7,043 nt of DNA, taken from the NCBI GenBank assembly GCA_937907035.1, contig CALCTX010000262.1, positions 1 to 7,043 on the forward strand, in the 5' to 3' direction. Of this stretch, positions 1 through 5,358 are shown piece after piece (position 1 is the first letter of the stretch; each line of letters begins with the position of its first letter). This stretch comes from an uncultured Selenomonadales bacterium (GTDB lineage: Bacteria; Bacillota_C; Negativicutes; Selenomonadales; Selenomonadaceae). The translations under genes and the position numbers were made by a program. A model generated the notes under the pieces. The model was not told the origin of the DNA. It did not search any database and was given only the letters and a program-made list of their open reading frames with translations.

Positions 1-1
1 T

Positions 2-100
2 AAGTTCCTTGATTATGTAAAGTGCGGTGTTCCTTTGATTCTCGTATCCTTTGCTGTATCCCTCGTTGTTATCCCGATGGTATGGCCGTTCTTCCCCTGA
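2..100 (+). CDS. C-terminal end of a DASS/SLC13-type anion transporter (partial, first copy)
   Basis: Only the last 32 codons and the TGA stop are in the window; the gene begins upstream. The peptide starts KFLDYVKCGVPL and ends in a hydrophobic helix closing with MVWPFFP. 27 of its 32 residues match the C-terminus of the complete transporter ending at 3757, and the DNA has runs of 29 and 23 identical bases with that copy. It is therefore a close paralogue of that gene and presumably the last membrane helix of a sodium-coupled di- or tricarboxylate carrier. The stop is followed about 90 bases later by a strong terminator, so this gene ends a transcription unit. Family assignment rests on the paralogue, because the fragment itself carries no signature motif. 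Confidence 0.8.
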   Translation, partial: KFLDYVKCGVPLILVSFAVSLVVIPMVWPFFP

Positions 101-192
101 TAGGTGACTGCGCTTTGCAGGGCAGAGGATAAACCCCGTTTATCTCCTTGCTTTGTATGACAATTTGGGATAATTATATTATCCGATTTGGC

Positions 193-237
193 AATACTGC
201 CCGACTCTTGCAAATAAAGAGCCGGGCAGTATTTTTT
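193..237 (+). terminator. Rho-independent terminator of the first transporter
   Basis: The arms AATACTGCCCGACTCTT (193-209) and AAGAGCCGGGCAGTATT (217-233) pair over 17 positions with a single A/C mismatch, around a 7-base loop, and are followed by a run of T. This is a textbook intrinsic terminator. It separates the upstream transporter from the decarboxylase operon. Confidence 0.92.
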
Positions 238-283
238 ATGTCGAAAATCTGAAATCTGATAAAATAATAAAAACTATTGCAGT

Positions 284-322
284 TTGGCATAAATGTTGAC
301 TTGGGCGGGATTTTTATGCCAA
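284..322. promoter_or_regulatory. 10-bp inverted repeat upstream of the decarboxylase promoter (putative operator)
   Basis: TTGGCATAAA (284-293) is repeated perfectly inverted as TTTATGCCAA (313-322), with 19 bases between the arms. The dyad lies just upstream of the -35 box at 344, where an activator or repressor would bind. No T run follows, so it does not look like a terminator. The left arm with its downstream bases also gives TGGCAT-N5-TTGA, a partial match to a sigma-54 -24/-12 element, but the GC expected at -12 is GA here. The binding factor is unknown. Confidence 0.5.
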
Positions 323-343
323 TAGGATACTGCTGACAACGAA

Positions 344-372
344 TTGACGGAATGGGATATGAATAATATTAT
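344..372 (+). promoter_or_regulatory. Sigma-70 type promoter of the decarboxylase/transporter operon
   Basis: TTGACG (344-349) and TATTAT (367-372) each match the consensus at 5 of 6 positions and are separated by 17 bases. Transcription would begin near 379, giving a 5' leader of about 170 bases before the first start codon at 550. No better pair was seen between the upstream terminator and the first gene. Confidence 0.65.
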
Positions 373-385
373 TATTCCAAAGCTC

Positions 386-405
386 TATAAGCATGTCTGC
401 TTATA
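386..405 (+). other. Stem-loop at the predicted 5' end of the operon mRNA
   Basis: TATAAGCA and TGCTTATA form a perfect 8-bp stem around a 4-base loop TGTC, beginning only a few bases after the predicted transcription start. It has no T tract, so it is not a terminator. Hairpins in this position are known to protect mRNA 5' ends; that role is inferred here. Confidence 0.5.
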
Positions 406-549
406 AAACTGCTTTAATTGCGCGTTGTTTTCAGTAACGGGATAGATATATAAACCGATACGGCATTGCCAAATGGGAATTATAAATCCGTAACGGAATT
501 GAGGAAAACGGTAATTTAGCAGGAGCAATTTAATAGAGGAGGTGACAAT

Positions 550-684
550 ATGGGACAGCCGGTGACGACGAATCCGATAATCATTATGCTGATCAACATG
601 ACCATCGTATTTGCGGTGCTGATTGGACTTCAGGTTTTGGTTCAGCTGATTCACGTTATCGATCCTACGAAGAAAAAGGCGTAG
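550..684 (+). CDS. Short delta-like membrane subunit of a Na+-pumping decarboxylase (44 aa)
   Basis: This 44-codon ORF begins MGQPVTTNPIIIML and is preceded by an excellent ribosome binding site (GAGGAGGTG). It consists of a short polar N-terminus, one transmembrane helix (about residues 9-37) and the tail DPTKKKA. Its first 41 residues are the same as the N-terminus of the next gene except for two conservative I/V exchanges. It stops where that protein continues into its Ala/Pro linker and C-terminal domain. Between the copies 20 codons differ silently and only 2 change an amino acid (codons 2-41), so the peptide appears to be under selection and not a decaying fragment. The delta/gamma subunit family anchors the carboxyltransferase to the membrane; this version lacks the alpha-contacting C-terminus. 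Veillonella has a small extra epsilon subunit, but as I recall that one resembles the delta C-terminus, the opposite half. Specific role unknown. Confidence 0.85.
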   Translation: MGQPVTTNPIIIMLINMTIVFAVLIGLQVLVQLIHVIDPTKKKA

Positions 685-750
685 GCGGGTTTCCAAAATT
701 AGCCTGAAGGGAGAGGCAGTCCCGACCCCGAGGGCAGAGAGGTGATTTTA

Positions 751-1104
751 GTGGGACAACCGGTAACAACTAACCCGATTATCATCATGCTTATCAACAT
801 GACGATAGTATTCGCTGTTCTTGTTGGTCTTCAGATTCTCGTTCAGCTGATTCATGTAATCGACCCGACGAAGAACAAGAAGGCTGAGCCGAAGGCAGCA
901 CCTGCACCGAAGGCAGCAGCTCCTGTGGCAGCCGCACCAGTAGCAGCACCGAAGGCAGACAACACTGCAATCATTGCTGTAATTGCTGCAGCTGTAGCAT
1001 CAATGGGCTACTCCAGTGCACAGATTACCGCCGTTCGTCCGGTAGAGAGCGCAGCCTGGAAGAATTCCGGCCGTCTTTCCGGTATCAACAATACGGTAAT
1101 GTAA
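751..1104 (+). CDS. mmdD: Na+-translocating acyl-CoA decarboxylase delta subunit (MmdD/GcdD-like)
   Basis: The 117-residue protein has the delta-subunit plan: a transmembrane helix at about residues 9-37, a flexible Ala/Pro/Lys linker (about 45-70), and a small C-terminal domain (72-117) with W103 and G107-R108, similar to the end that binds the carboxyltransferase alpha subunit in this family. There is no biotinylation motif (AMKM), so it is not the biotin carrier despite the Ala/Pro linker. The GTG start at 751 is chosen because the protein then begins GQPVTTNP like the preceding copy, and AGAGAGGTG lies 6 bases upstream; a GTG at 742 would overlap that site. It follows the short delta copy by 66 bases and precedes the beta subunit. 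The relatives are methylmalonyl-CoA, glutaconyl-CoA and oxaloacetate decarboxylases; the symbol is a preference based on the neighbouring dicarboxylate carrier and is not proven. Confidence 0.85.
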   Translation: MGQPVTTNPIIIMLINMTIVFAVLVGLQILVQLIHVIDPTKNKKAEPKAAPAPKAAAPVAAAPVAAPKADNTAIIAVIAAAVASMGYSSAQITAVRPVESAAWKNSGRLSGINNTVM

Positions 1105-1106
1105 GA

Positions 1107-1133
1107 TTACTGCCCGAAATTCCTTGGCAGTAA
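1107..1133 (+). other. Intercistronic stem-loop between delta and beta genes
   Basis: TTACTGCC (1107-1114) and GGCAGTAA (1126-1133) form a perfect 8-bp stem with an 11-base loop, starting 2 bases after the delta stop codon. No T run follows, and the GGAGG of the beta gene lies just downstream (1145-1149). It may set relative transcript stability or mark an RNA processing site; a terminator is unlikely. Confidence 0.5.
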
Positions 1134-1160
1134 CCAAATTATAAGGAGGACTTATTAAAC

Positions 1161-2291
1161 ATGGAATTATGGAATGCATTTATGGTTTCCATCGGAGCAG
1201 TATGGAATGATTCCGGCTTTGCTGCATTCACCGGTGGAAATGCAATTATGATCGCAGTAGGCTGCATACTCCTTTATCTCGCCTTCGAGAAAGGCTATGA
1301 GCCGCTTCTTCTTTCGCCGATTGCTTTCGGCTGCATCATGACGAACTTCCCGAAGACGGAGTTCTTCACGGCACCTGGCGTAATGCAGGCAATCAGCTAT
1401 GGTATTCAGCACGAAATATTCCCGCCGGTAATATTCCTGGGCGTAGGCGCAATGACTGACTTCGGTCCGCTCATTGCAAACCCGAAGACTCTTCTCCTCG
1501 GTGCAGCAGCACAGGGCGGTGTATTCGTAGCTCTCGGCGGTGCAATGGTTCTCGGCTTCGATGTTAAGGAAGCAGCAGCAATCGGTATCATCGGCGGTGC
1601 TGATGGCCCGACGGCAATTTACCTCACTGTAAAGATGGCTCCGCACCTTCTCGGTGCAATCGCGGTAGCGGCATATTCCTATATGTCTCTCGTACCGCTG
1701 ATTCAGCCGCCTATCATGGTACTCTGCACGACTCAGAAGGAGCGTCAGGTACGCATGGGTCAGCTTCGCGATGTAACGAAGTTTGAGCGTCTCGTATTCC
1801 CGGTAGTAGTAACTATCGTCGTATCCCTGCTTCTCCCGCCGGTAGCATCCCTTATCGGTATGCTCATGCTCGGCAACCTGTTCCGTGAGTCCGGTGTAAC
1901 TGACCGTCTCAGCGATACTGCACAGAACGCACTTATGAACATGGTAACGATTTTCCTTGCAACTGGTACCGGTCTTACGATGTCGGCTGAGTCCTTCCTC
2001 AACATGAAGACCATCCTCATCATCTGCCTCGGCCTTGTTGCTTTCGCAGCTGGTACTGCTCTTGGCTGCTTGTTTGGTAAGATTATGTATATCACCTCCG
2101 GTGGTAAGATCAACCCGCTTATCGGTTCGGCAGGCGTTTCTGCAGTACCGATGGCAGCCCGTGTATCCCAGATTGTTGGTCAGAAGTATTGCCCGGGCAA
2201 CTTCCTCCTGATGCATGCAATGGGCCCGAACGTATCAGGCGTTATCGGTACCGCTGTAGCAGCAGGCGCAATGCTCGCAATGCTCGGCTAA
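1161..2291 (+). CDS. mmdB: Na+-translocating decarboxylase beta subunit (carboxybiotin decarboxylase, MmdB/GcdB/OadB family)
   Basis: This 376-residue polytopic membrane protein decarboxylates carboxybiotin and couples this to Na+ export. Family-defining stretches are present: GGADGPT (145-151) with D148, AYSYMSLVPLIQPP (171-184) with Y174, and NPLIGSAGVSAVPMAAR (318-334) with N318, G322, S327 and R334. With a constant offset of 55 these correspond to D203, Y229, N373, G377, S382 and R389, which I recall as functionally important in the Klebsiella oxaloacetate decarboxylase beta subunit, so the enzyme should be active. Length equals that of the Acidaminococcus and Veillonella proteins (about 375), which lack the N-terminal extension of OadB. 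The start has GGAGG 11 bases upstream. Normally a biotin-carrier gene lies between delta and beta; here only 56 bases do. MmdB and GcdB are too alike to separate by eye; the adjacent dicarboxylate carrier favours methylmalonyl-CoA. Codon use is strongly biased (GTA, CTC, ATC, TCC), suggesting high expression. Confidence 0.93.
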   Translation: MELWNAFMVSIGAVWNDSGFAAFTGGNAIMIAVGCILLYLAFEKGYEPLLLSPIAFGCIMTNFPKTEFFTAPGVMQAISYGIQHEIFPPVIFLGVGAMTDFGPLIANPKTLLLGAAAQGGVFVALGGAMVLGFDVKEAAAIGIIGGADGPTAIYLTVKMAPHLLGAIAVAAYSYMSLVPLIQPPIMVLCTTQKERQVRMGQLRDVTKFERLVFPVVVTIVVSLLLPPVASLIGMLMLGNLFRESGVTDRLSDTAQNALMNMVTIFLATGTGLTMSAESFLNMKTILIICLGLVAFAAGTALGCLFGKIMYITSGGKINPLIGSAGVSAVPMAARVSQIVGQKYCPGNFLLMHAMGPNVSGVIGTAVAAGAMLAMLG

Positions 2292-2314
2292 TATGTTTTT
2301 CCTAACCTTTCACT

Positions 2315-2418
2315 ATGCTTTGTCCGTTCTGTAAAGATAGCGGTGTGAGGCAGGCCGGCTTCAATCAGCCGTCAGGCCTGACTGCTTTTTGAGAGAACGG
2401 AGTCCATGCAAAGCATGG
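2315..2418 (+). other. Structured intergenic RNA region between beta subunit and transporter
   Basis: Two inverted repeats enclose the hairpin at 2351-2390: ATGCTTTG (2315-2322) with CAAAGCAT (2409-2416), and CCGTTCT (2324-2330) with AGAACGG (2394-2400). The right outer arm can instead fold locally as CCATGC-AAA-GCATGG (2404-2418). The long-range and local structures exclude each other, which is the arrangement expected of a folding switch or a protected intergenic junction. No clear promoter was found in the 182 bases before the transporter start. Confidence 0.5.
2351..2390 (+). terminator. Probable weak or partial terminator after the beta subunit
   Basis: CAGGCC pairs with GGCCTG and, further in, GGCT pairs with AGCC around a TCAATC loop, with an unpaired GTCA on the right side. 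Five Ts follow at 2386-2390, but ACTGC separates them from the stem. The bulge and the offset T run suggest incomplete termination, so part of the transcripts could read into the transporter gene. Confidence 0.45.
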
Positions 2419-2473
2419 CCGGGGGTCAGGTTATCCAAAGTAATTAGTAAAATTTCATAGGAGGGGTTATAAA

Positions 2474-3757
2474 ATGTCACCAGCAATAAAATGTTTGTGC
2501 ATACTTGCTGTAGTTGCAATTTTCTTTGTAACTGAGATTATTCCGCTCGCAGTAACCTCTATGGGCGGTGCAATCGCTTGCGGTCTTGCAGGACTTATTC
2601 CGGCAAAGACTGTATTCTCCGGTCTTTCCAACTCCACAGTAGTTCTCTTCGCCGGTATGTTCGTTATCGGCTCGGCAATGTTCCACACTGGCCTCGCTCA
2701 GGCTATCGGTACCAAGGTAGTAAAGATGGTAGGTACAGGTGAGAACTCCCTTATGATCGGTGTTATGGGTATCGCGGCTATTATGTCCGGTATTTCCTCC
2801 AACACTGGTACCTGCGCAGCCCTCATGCCGGTTATTCTCGGTATCTGCGAGGTTGCTCATGTATCCCCGAAGAAAGAGCTCATGCCGCTGGCATTTGGCT
2901 GCGGCTGCGGCGGTGTTATTACCCTCGTAGGTACTCCGCCGAACATTCTTGCTTCTGCCGCAATGCAGAATGCCGGCTATAAGCCGTTCGGTTTCTTCGA
3001 ATTTGCCTGGATCGGTATTCCTTTGACTATCGCTACTATCATCTACATGCTCTTTATTGGTAAGCATCTCCTCCCGGAGGGCGAAATCAATGCTGACGAT
3101 GTAGAGATTGATGAAGAGGCAGCAAAAGAGGCACAGGCTTCTACGACTGATTCCAAGAAGCAGATGCTCGTACTTGCAACTCTTATCGCTGTAGTAGTAG
3201 TAATGGCTCTTAACATTAAGGGCATCACCCTTGAGATGGCAGCCGTAATCGGCGCTCTCTTCCTCGTAATCACGAAGTGCGTAACTGAGAAGCAGGCTTA
3301 TGCAGGTATCGACTGGGTAACCATCTTCCTGTTCGCTGGTATGATGCCGGTTGCAACTGCAATGGCAAAGACCGGTGCCGGCAAGCTCATCGCTGACACT
3401 GTTTGCGCTGCAATGGGCGGCAGCCCGAGCCCGCTGGTACTCACCGGCGTACTCTTCGCTCTTTCCTGCGGTCTTACTCAGTTCATGTCCAATACTGCAT
3501 CGGCAGCTCTTCTCTGCCCGATCGGTATTTCCATTGCTCAGAACATCGGTGCTTCCCCGGCAGCCGTACTCATGGCTATCGCTGTAGCAGCATCCTGCGC
3601 TTATGGTACTCCGGTAGGTACTCCGCCGAACACTCTCGTACTTGGCCCTGGCCAGTATTCCTTCATGGATTATGTAAAGTGCGGTGTTCCTTTGATCATC
3701 GTATCCTTGGCTGTATCCCTCATAGTAATTCCGATGGTATGGCCGTTCTTCCCTTGA
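2474..3757 (+). CDS. DASS/SLC13-type sodium:dicarboxylate symporter (second copy, complete)
   Basis: The 427-residue polytopic protein shows the inverted-repeat signature of the divalent anion:sodium symporter fold. Each half carries an SNT tip motif (S109-N110-T111 in GISSNTGTCAA; S339-N340-T341 in FMSNTASAA) followed by GTPPN (153-157 and 382-386). These form the Na+ and carboxylate sites in family members such as VcINDY. An acidic cytoplasmic loop (about 203-228) joins the halves. The likely substrate is a C4-dicarboxylate such as succinate, inferred from the adjacent Na+-pumping decarboxylase; citrate or another anion cannot be excluded. The start has AGGAGGGG 7 bases upstream. The gene follows the beta subunit after a structured gap and ends at a strong terminator. 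It shares its biased codon use with the decarboxylase genes and its C-terminus with the partial transporter at the window start. Confidence 0.9.
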   Translation: MSPAIKCLCILAVVAIFFVTEIIPLAVTSMGGAIACGLAGLIPAKTVFSGLSNSTVVLFAGMFVIGSAMFHTGLAQAIGTKVVKMVGTGENSLMIGVMGIAAIMSGISSNTGTCAALMPVILGICEVAHVSPKKELMPLAFGCGCGGVITLVGTPPNILASAAMQNAGYKPFGFFEFAWIGIPLTIATIIYMLFIGKHLLPEGEINADDVEIDEEAAKEAQASTTDSKKQMLVLATLIAVVVVMALNIKGITLEMAAVIGALFLVITKCVTEKQAYAGIDWVTIFLFAGMMPVATAMAKTGAGKLIADTVCAAMGGSPSPLVLTGVLFALSCGLTQFMSNTASAALLCPIGISIAQNIGASPAAVLMAIAVAASCAYGTPVGTPPNTLVLGPGQYSFMDYVKCGVPLIIVSLAVSLIVIPMVWPFFP

Positions 3758-3784
3758 TCAGTTAAACAGGGAAAAGCAAAAATT

Positions 3785-3812
3785 AAGGAGCCGGTTTTCC
3801 GGCTCCTTTTTT
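3785..3812 (+). terminator. Rho-independent terminator of the decarboxylase/transporter operon
   Basis: GGAGCCGG and CCGGCTCC form a perfect 8-bp stem, extendable by two A-T pairs, around a TTTT loop, followed by six Ts. It lies 27 bases after the transporter stop codon and closes the operon. Confidence 0.95.
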
Positions 3813-3844
3813 GCTGAATAAAGCAGTAAGTATCTTGTGTATTA

Positions 3845-3874
3845 CTTGATTTATCAAGGTATCTATTGTATAAT
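3845..3874 (+). promoter_or_regulatory. Sigma-70 promoter of the small membrane protein, with palindrome over the -35 box
   Basis: TTGATT (3846-3851) and a perfect TATAAT (3869-3874) are separated by 17 bases. The -35 box lies inside the palindrome CTTGAT-TT-ATCAAG (3845-3858). An arm-like TCAAGTA recurs at 3881-3887, inverted relative to TACTTGA at 3843-3849. This arrangement suggests a repressor operator, but the factor is unknown. Confidence 0.75.
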
Positions 3875-3916
3875 CAATTGTCAAGTATTGGTCTGGTTTA
3901 ACTGGGAGGGTATTGT

Positions 3917-4201
3917 ATGGTTGAGTTTTTGTCGAATATGCATGAAACACAATTTTTAACGCGTTTGTTTTGTTCGATGGCTTGTGCGCTGATGATCTCT
4001 TATCTTACAAGCAAATTTATTGGTCCGGCTAATAAGGCACAATGGTTTCGCAAACGGGAGAAATTTTCATTTTTCCTGAAGCGCGGATTCTTGGGGGAGG
4101 AATGTCATTTCGGTTATCCGAGAACAAAAGAGGGCTTTTTAGTTGCAGCAGCTATGCTTGTAGCGATAGCAGTCACTACGGTTGTGATATTTGTTATATA
4201 G
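3917..4201 (+). CDS. Small two-helix membrane protein of unknown function (94 aa)
   Basis: I do not recognise a family. The protein has a hydrophobic segment at about residues 12-36, a basic and aromatic middle part (37-72, including QWFRKREKFSFFLKRGF) and a second helix (73-94) that runs to the very C-terminus. The helix-basic loop-helix order suggests an inner-membrane hairpin with the loop in the cytoplasm. The ATG at 3917 follows GGGAGGG at a good distance, and the gene has its own strong promoter and terminator, so it forms a monocistronic unit. Codon choice and AT content differ from the operon upstream and resemble the LysR gene downstream. It could be an auxiliary transporter subunit or a stress-type small membrane protein; the sequence does not decide this. 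Confidence 0.8.
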   Translation: MVEFLSNMHETQFLTRLFCSMACALMISYLTSKFIGPANKAQWFRKREKFSFFLKRGFLGEECHFGYPRTKEGFLVAAAMLVAIAVTTVVIFVI

Positions 4202-4222
4202 AATTTTATTTTAGAATATGTT

Positions 4223-4269
4223 ATGCCATTGGTTTGATTTTATTTAATAGATCAACCAATGGCATTTTT
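4223..4269 (+). terminator. Rho-independent terminator after the small membrane protein
   Basis: ATGCCATTGGTTTGAT and ATCAACCAATGGCAT pair over 15 positions with one bulged T, around a loop of about 12 bases, followed by a T run. It lies about 20 bases after the stop codon. Confidence 0.9.
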
Positions 4270-4280
4270 GTTAATTGTTC

Positions 4281-4308
4281 TTGATATTCGATTTGGTTAT
4301 GATAAAAT
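4281..4308 (+). promoter_or_regulatory. Promoter of the LysR-type regulator gene
   Basis: TTGATA (4281-4286) and TAAAAT (4303-4308) are separated by 16 bases and lie immediately after the preceding terminator. The leader to the ATG at 4387 would be about 70 bases. Confidence 0.55.
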
Positions 4309-4386
4309 ACTTGTTAGGAATAAAGAGGAAGTTTATTTCGTAAAAATGTCTGGATGATCAAAGGAGTTTTGAGGAGGCGGAGAATA

Positions 4387-5295
4387 ATGGAATTTCGCCA
4401 GCTTGAATATTTTGCGGCATTAAGCAAATATGAGAGTTTTACGCGGACGGCAGAGATGCTGCATGTGTCACAGCCTTCTGTAACTAAGGGAATAAAGGCT
4501 TTGGAAGCGGAGTTAGGGGTATTGCTTATTGACCGTCGTATAAAGCACGTTACTCTGACACCGCAAGGGAAAGCTCTTTTGGTTCATGCAGAAAAAATCA
4601 TTCGGGCGGTTGAAGTCGCTCGGGAAGATATTGAACAATTTGATAAAAAATCGGCTAATACAATACATTTTGGTGTGCCGCCGCTTATTGAATCATATTT
4701 GTTTCCTGACCTCTTTACAAAGTTTATTACCGCTTATCCCGGTTTTAAATTGGATATTCAGGAGTATGATGATTCAACAGAAATACAGCGGCGTATACAA
4801 AGTGGCGAATTGGATTTCGGGATCATTCTGGGGGATGATGTTCCGGAAAGAGCGGGCGAAATGCTTATAATGAAAGATAGTATGAGCCTTTGTTTGTATC
4901 ATGGTCATCCGCTTGAACAACTTAATGCGGTTGATGTCTTTAAGCTGAAAAACTCAAAGTTTATTATGCAAAAGGAATATAATTATCAATATAAGAGCGT
5001 TTTTCGGTGTTGTCAGCGAAACGGATTTATACCTCAGGTAGCATATACTTTTAAGCCGATAAAGACGATAAAGGAGTTTATTATTAAACGGGAAGGGATT
5101 TCTATCTTACCGGGATTTGTCATTCAAAATGATAAAAAATTAGTAAAAAAGCCGATAATACCGGCAATAAATTTTCATGTCATGCTTGTGTGGCGGCCAT
5201 CGAGGATATTGTCAGGAATGGATAATATGTTGCTTAATTTTGTGAAGCAGTATATCAGTACGGCAGAATTTCGTACGAGCTTTTTAAATAAATAA
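4387..5295 (+). CDS. LysR-family transcriptional regulator
   Basis: The 302-residue protein has the usual length and plan of LysR regulators. The N-terminal winged helix-turn-helix covers residues 1-60 (MEFRQLEYFAALSKYESFTR, then AEMLHVSQPSVTKGIKALEAELG, wing to LTPQGK). A linker helix (about 65-88) leads to a periplasmic-binding-protein-like effector domain from about 90 to 295. The ATG at 4387 is preferred over an in-frame ATG at 4354 because GAGGAGG lies just upstream and the family start MEFRQLEYF follows directly; the longer version would add eleven mostly basic residues without a ribosome site. Targets and effector are not visible. LysR proteins often control a neighbour, and the small membrane gene, the copper-chaperone-like gene and the decarboxylase operon are candidates, but none is divergently transcribed from it. 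Confidence 0.93.
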   Translation: MEFRQLEYFAALSKYESFTRTAEMLHVSQPSVTKGIKALEAELGVLLIDRRIKHVTLTPQGKALLVHAEKIIRAVEVAREDIEQFDKKSANTIHFGVPPLIESYLFPDLFTKFITAYPGFKLDIQEYDDSTEIQRRIQSGELDFGIILGDDVPERAGEMLIMKDSMSLCLYHGHPLEQLNAVDVFKLKNSKFIMQKEYNYQYKSVFRCCQRNGFIPQVAYTFKPIKTIKEFIIKREGISILPGFVIQNDKKLVKKPIIPAINFHVMLVWRPSRILSGMDNMLLNFVKQYISTAEFRTSFLNK

Positions 5296-5297
5296 AT

Positions 5298-5343
5298 AAC
5301 GGGGCCATTGTATGTTTTAATGTTCACATGCAGTGGCCCCGTT
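5298..5343. terminator. Bidirectional terminator between convergent genes
   Basis: AACGGGGCCATTGTATG and CATGCAGTGGCCCCGTT pair over 17 positions including two G-U pairs. T-rich sequence follows on the plus strand, and the AAATAAATAA run before the stem gives a T-rich tail on the minus strand. The hairpin lies 3 bases after the LysR stop and about 15 bases beyond the end of the minus-strand metal-binding gene, so it can serve both. Confidence 0.85.
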
Positions 5344-5358
5344 CGTTTATTATTGCGT

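Larger units (their letters stand above)
101..549 (+). other. Gene-free intergenic region with terminator, dyad, promoter and leader
   Basis: No convincing coding sequence lies in these 449 bases. The first part is the 3' trailer of the upstream transporter, with a 7-bp stem/3-base loop palindrome GGATAAT-TAT-ATTATCC at 168-184 and the terminator at 193-237. The second part is the control region of the decarboxylase operon: a 10-bp inverted repeat (284-322), a promoter (344-372), a hairpin at the probable 5' end of the message (386-405) and a leader of about 170 bases. The leader also contains a short palindrome TCCGTAACGGA (487-497). The region is AT-rich compared with the genes on either side. 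Confidence 0.7.

Noticed and set aside
393..437. A 14-codon ORF in the operon leader (MSAYKTALIARCFQ) as a leader peptide
   Set aside because: There is no ribosome binding site, its ATG is buried in the 386-405 hairpin, and there is no run of regulatory codons.
550..684. The short delta copy as a pseudogene created by a premature stop
   Set aside because: The sequence after its stop shows no remnant of the Ala/Pro linker or C-terminal domain in any frame, and the silent-change pattern indicates selection on the peptide.
385..696. A minus-strand 103-codon frame across the leader and the short delta gene
   Set aside because: It overlaps the promoter-proximal leader and a well-supported plus-strand gene, and the translated composition is not protein-like.
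1167..2216. A 349-codon open frame antisense to the beta subunit gene
   Set aside because: It mirrors the beta gene's strongly biased codons, has no ribosome site or recognisable domain, and its composition (many C, H, R, Y, E residues) is that of an antisense shadow.
2477..3067. A 196-codon open frame antisense to the transporter
   Set aside because: Same explanation: biased codon use of the real gene removes stop codons on the opposite strand; no domain or start signal is visible.
4042..4284. An 80-codon plus-strand ORF overlapping the small membrane protein
   Set aside because: It has no ribosome site of its own and runs through the terminator at 4223-4269; the frame starting at 3917 has the promoter-linked start.
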